Source of the DNA: Topomyia yanbarensis
Lineage: Eukaryota; Arthropoda; Insecta; Diptera; Culicidae
Length of the DNA stretch: 64,000 bases
Direction of reading: 5' to 3'
Assembly: GCF_030247195.1 (NCBI RefSeq)
Contig: NC_080671.1
Coordinates: 100,985,845 to 101,049,844 of the forward strand
Below, one piece after another: positions 62,613-64,000 of this stretch. Positions within the stretch are counted from its first letter, which is position 1, and the number at the start of each line of letters is the position of its first letter. Below the pieces are notes generated by a model that was not told the DNA's origin, ran no database searches, and saw only the letters and a list, made by a program, of their open reading frames with translations. The position numbers and the translations under genes were made by a program.

Positions 62613-63180
62613 CACGGTGGAAAGTCTAAAGCTTACACAACACACGCTAAATGTTTCGGAGCTGGTAAAGGAGTACTCTCATCTCGGTGGCCTACCAGTT
62701 GCCGAATTTCAGCAAGCAGCTTCTATAATTCTGATACGGATATATACTTGTATCCACCGATTGAATCACGAATAGGGCGACCAGAAGAACCGATAGCGGT
62801 TAGATCGAAGCTTGACTGGACTGTCTACTGGCCGATGGGGGCATACACCACTCGGACGTGGGATTAATCGGACACCATGAATACAGTGTCGTGTCGAATC
62901 AAGAGCTTCGTTACCTCCTGAAGAGCCACTATACGATGGAGGAGTCAGTGGCCTTGTTTCCTGAATCGGAAGAAGACAGGAGAGTGAACGAGATTTTGAA
63001 GGGTACAACTATGAGGATAGGAGATCGCTTCGAAACGGGGCTGATGCGGAAGGAGAATGACCCAAGCTTTCCCGACAGCTTCACTATGACAATGAAACGG
63101 TTGCAGTGTTTGGAGAAGCGCCCGAATAGGAACCCCGAACTGTACGACAAAGTTCTTGGTATGATTTCCGAGTATTTCTT
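62613..63180 (+). pseudogene. BEL/Pao 2 protease C-terminal part and RT linker
   Basis: After the foldback the coding resumes: VESLKLTQHTLNVSEL and YSHLGGLPVAEF, the second half of the protease-adjacent domain, then an SLDWTVYWPMG-like segment, and from 62858 QELRYLLKSHYTMEESVAL, TMRIGDRFETGLM and DSFTMTMKRLQCLE, the linker before RT (same order as IEDSGV, GEQFQTGLLW and DSYNVAVKRFECLE in element 1). Several stops and frame changes are present. Confidence 0.85.
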
Positions 63181-63421
63181 GAGCGTTTTTTCAAATCTGC
63201 AATGAGTTACTCCCTTTGTTTACTTTCTCTTTTAATTTTTACGGCGTCACTATAACACTTTTCACTTATTTTACAGTACAGATCGAAAGACGGTGGTTTT
63301 AACTAGCATATTATGCAAAGAGTTGAGGGATAAATGTTAAAATGACCGAATTATTAACAGAAGAGAAAGTAAACAAAGAGAGTAACTCATTGCAGATATG
63401 ACGTTTTGAAAAAACGCTCAA
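63181..63421. mobile_element. 241-bp MITE with GAGCGTTTTTTCAAA ends
   Basis: The left arm GAGCGTTTTTTCAAA, then ATCTGCAATGAGTTACTC, CTTTGTTTACTTTCTCTT, has its reverse complement ending at 63421 with an extra segment (ACGTCAT). It interrupts the BEL/Pao 2 linker. A relative of the inner part is at 20960-21010. Confidence 0.8.
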
Positions 63422-64000
63422 GATTTAGGAAAGGGATACCCACATAAAGCAACATCGGCGGATTTGCATGCGTTCGACAGTATTAAGGTTTGGTACGTGC
63501 CTTTGAACATCGTGTATAATCCGAGGAAGAAGAAGCATCAATAGCTGGAGAGAGTGCTGAGAAATGGAATCAGTGGATTGCAAGGCTTCTGGAGGTTCAA
63601 AATGTCCGCATTCCCCGGTATCGCTTTCGCGGTGGACGTGACTTGGACTTCAGTAGTGTTCAACGTCATGTTGACGGTCCGATGTGTTCGCTGGCGATGG
63701 CGAGATCGAAGGTCGCACCACCAAAGCATTTGTCCATTCCTTGTCTGGAGCTGCAAGCAGCAGTGATGAGAGACAGACTGACAAATTCCGTCGTTGAAAT
63801 GTTGTGCTTTGAGTTAAAGCAGCGGTACTTTTGGAGGGATTTGAAAACTGTGCTGTCGTGGATTAATTCAGACCACCCACGGTACAAGCAATTCGTTGCC
63901 TTCTGGATTGGAGAAAATCTCAACATAGCAGACGCCATGACGAAGTGGAACAAAAAGCATTCTATGTGTTCTGATGAGCTCGGTTTCGAGGCCAGGATTT
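63422..64000 (+). pseudogene. BEL/Pao 2 RT start and RNase H, incomplete at window end
   Basis: At 63440-63540 one frame gives KVWYVPLNIVYNPRKKKHQ, the pre-RT segment (compare WYLPLGVVTNPRKPGK in element 1). Most of the RT (palm) is missing, since by 63710 the frame already reads APPKHLSIPCLELQAAVM, FWRDLKTVLSWI and YKQFVAFWIGE, then ADAMTKWNKKHS: the Pao RNase H block. So there is an internal deletion of the RT body between about 63545 and 63700. The window ends before the integrase. Confidence 0.85.

Larger units (their letters stand above)
59686..64000 (+). mobile_element. BEL/Pao LTR retrotransposon 2, decayed, plus strand, runs off the window
   Basis: Order: coiled-coil gag N-terminus, gag DUF1759-type block, CCHC-like cluster, protease, linker, and Pao RNase H near the window end, with many frameshifts. 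It is interrupted by a 1177-bp foldback (61430-62606) and a 241-bp MITE (63181-63421). The 5' LTR was not identified; the 3' part lies beyond 64000. It is much older than element 1 and from another family. Confidence 0.88.

Overview
The window is a TE-dense, AT-rich insect nuclear segment, most probably from a culicine mosquito (Aedes-like). This is inferred from the mix of BEL/Pao LTR elements, RNase-H-bearing I-like LINEs, many small hAT and TA-type MITEs, short GT-AG introns of 56-71 bp, and fragments of animal genes (histones, a J-domain protein, an Fn3-type exon pair). No bacterial or phage features are present. I found no complete host gene; nearly all long open frames belong to retrotransposons or to a simple repeat.

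Layout. 0-5 kb: unassigned DNA with a broken J-domain (DnaJ) copy and a small MITE. 4.2-11.9 kb: a THAP-domain, P-element-like transposase gene on the minus strand, split by a full-length LINE (A, 5068-11203) flanked by a 13-bp target-site duplication (TSD); both LINE ORFs are open. 12-19 kb: MITEs, nested foldbacks and a LINE endonuclease fragment. 19.4-19.8 kb: two phase-compatible exons of a likely host receptor-type gene. 21.5-23.5 kb: a 2-kb hexanucleotide satellite with about 1.79 kb of perfect TTGCTC units. 24-29 kb: a hAT-like element nested in another inverted-repeat element, then more MITEs. 29.8-38.2 kb: a complete BEL/Pao element (minus strand, two LTRs, 5-bp TSD) disabled by frameshifts, by a 328-bp tandem duplication, and by a hAT insertion that may itself carry a MITE. 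38.6-44.4 kb: a decayed LINE (B).

45.2-48.3 kb: debris of a replication-dependent histone cluster (H3, H2B and H4 fragments, TATA boxes and four histone 3' stem-loops). 48.6-49.5 kb: a second copy of the 28.4-29.0 kb segment, carrying a hAT MITE whose empty site is the first copy. 49.8-56.1 kb: LINE C, full length with a 14-bp TSD and one 64-bp deletion in the RT. 57-58.2 kb: two LINE fragments on the plus strand. 58.8-64 kb: a decayed BEL/Pao element on the plus strand, interrupted by a 1.18-kb foldback and a 241-bp MITE and running off the window end.

The elements do not form a pathway; the informative content is the insertion stratigraphy, meaning which element interrupts which, read from paired TSDs. 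LINE C and BEL 1 look recent, and LINE A is the only element whose reading frames I see as fully intact. I did not find convincing evidence of a new biological system. The best leads are the split THAP transposase, the histone graveyard, the giant TTGCTC array and the long foldback.
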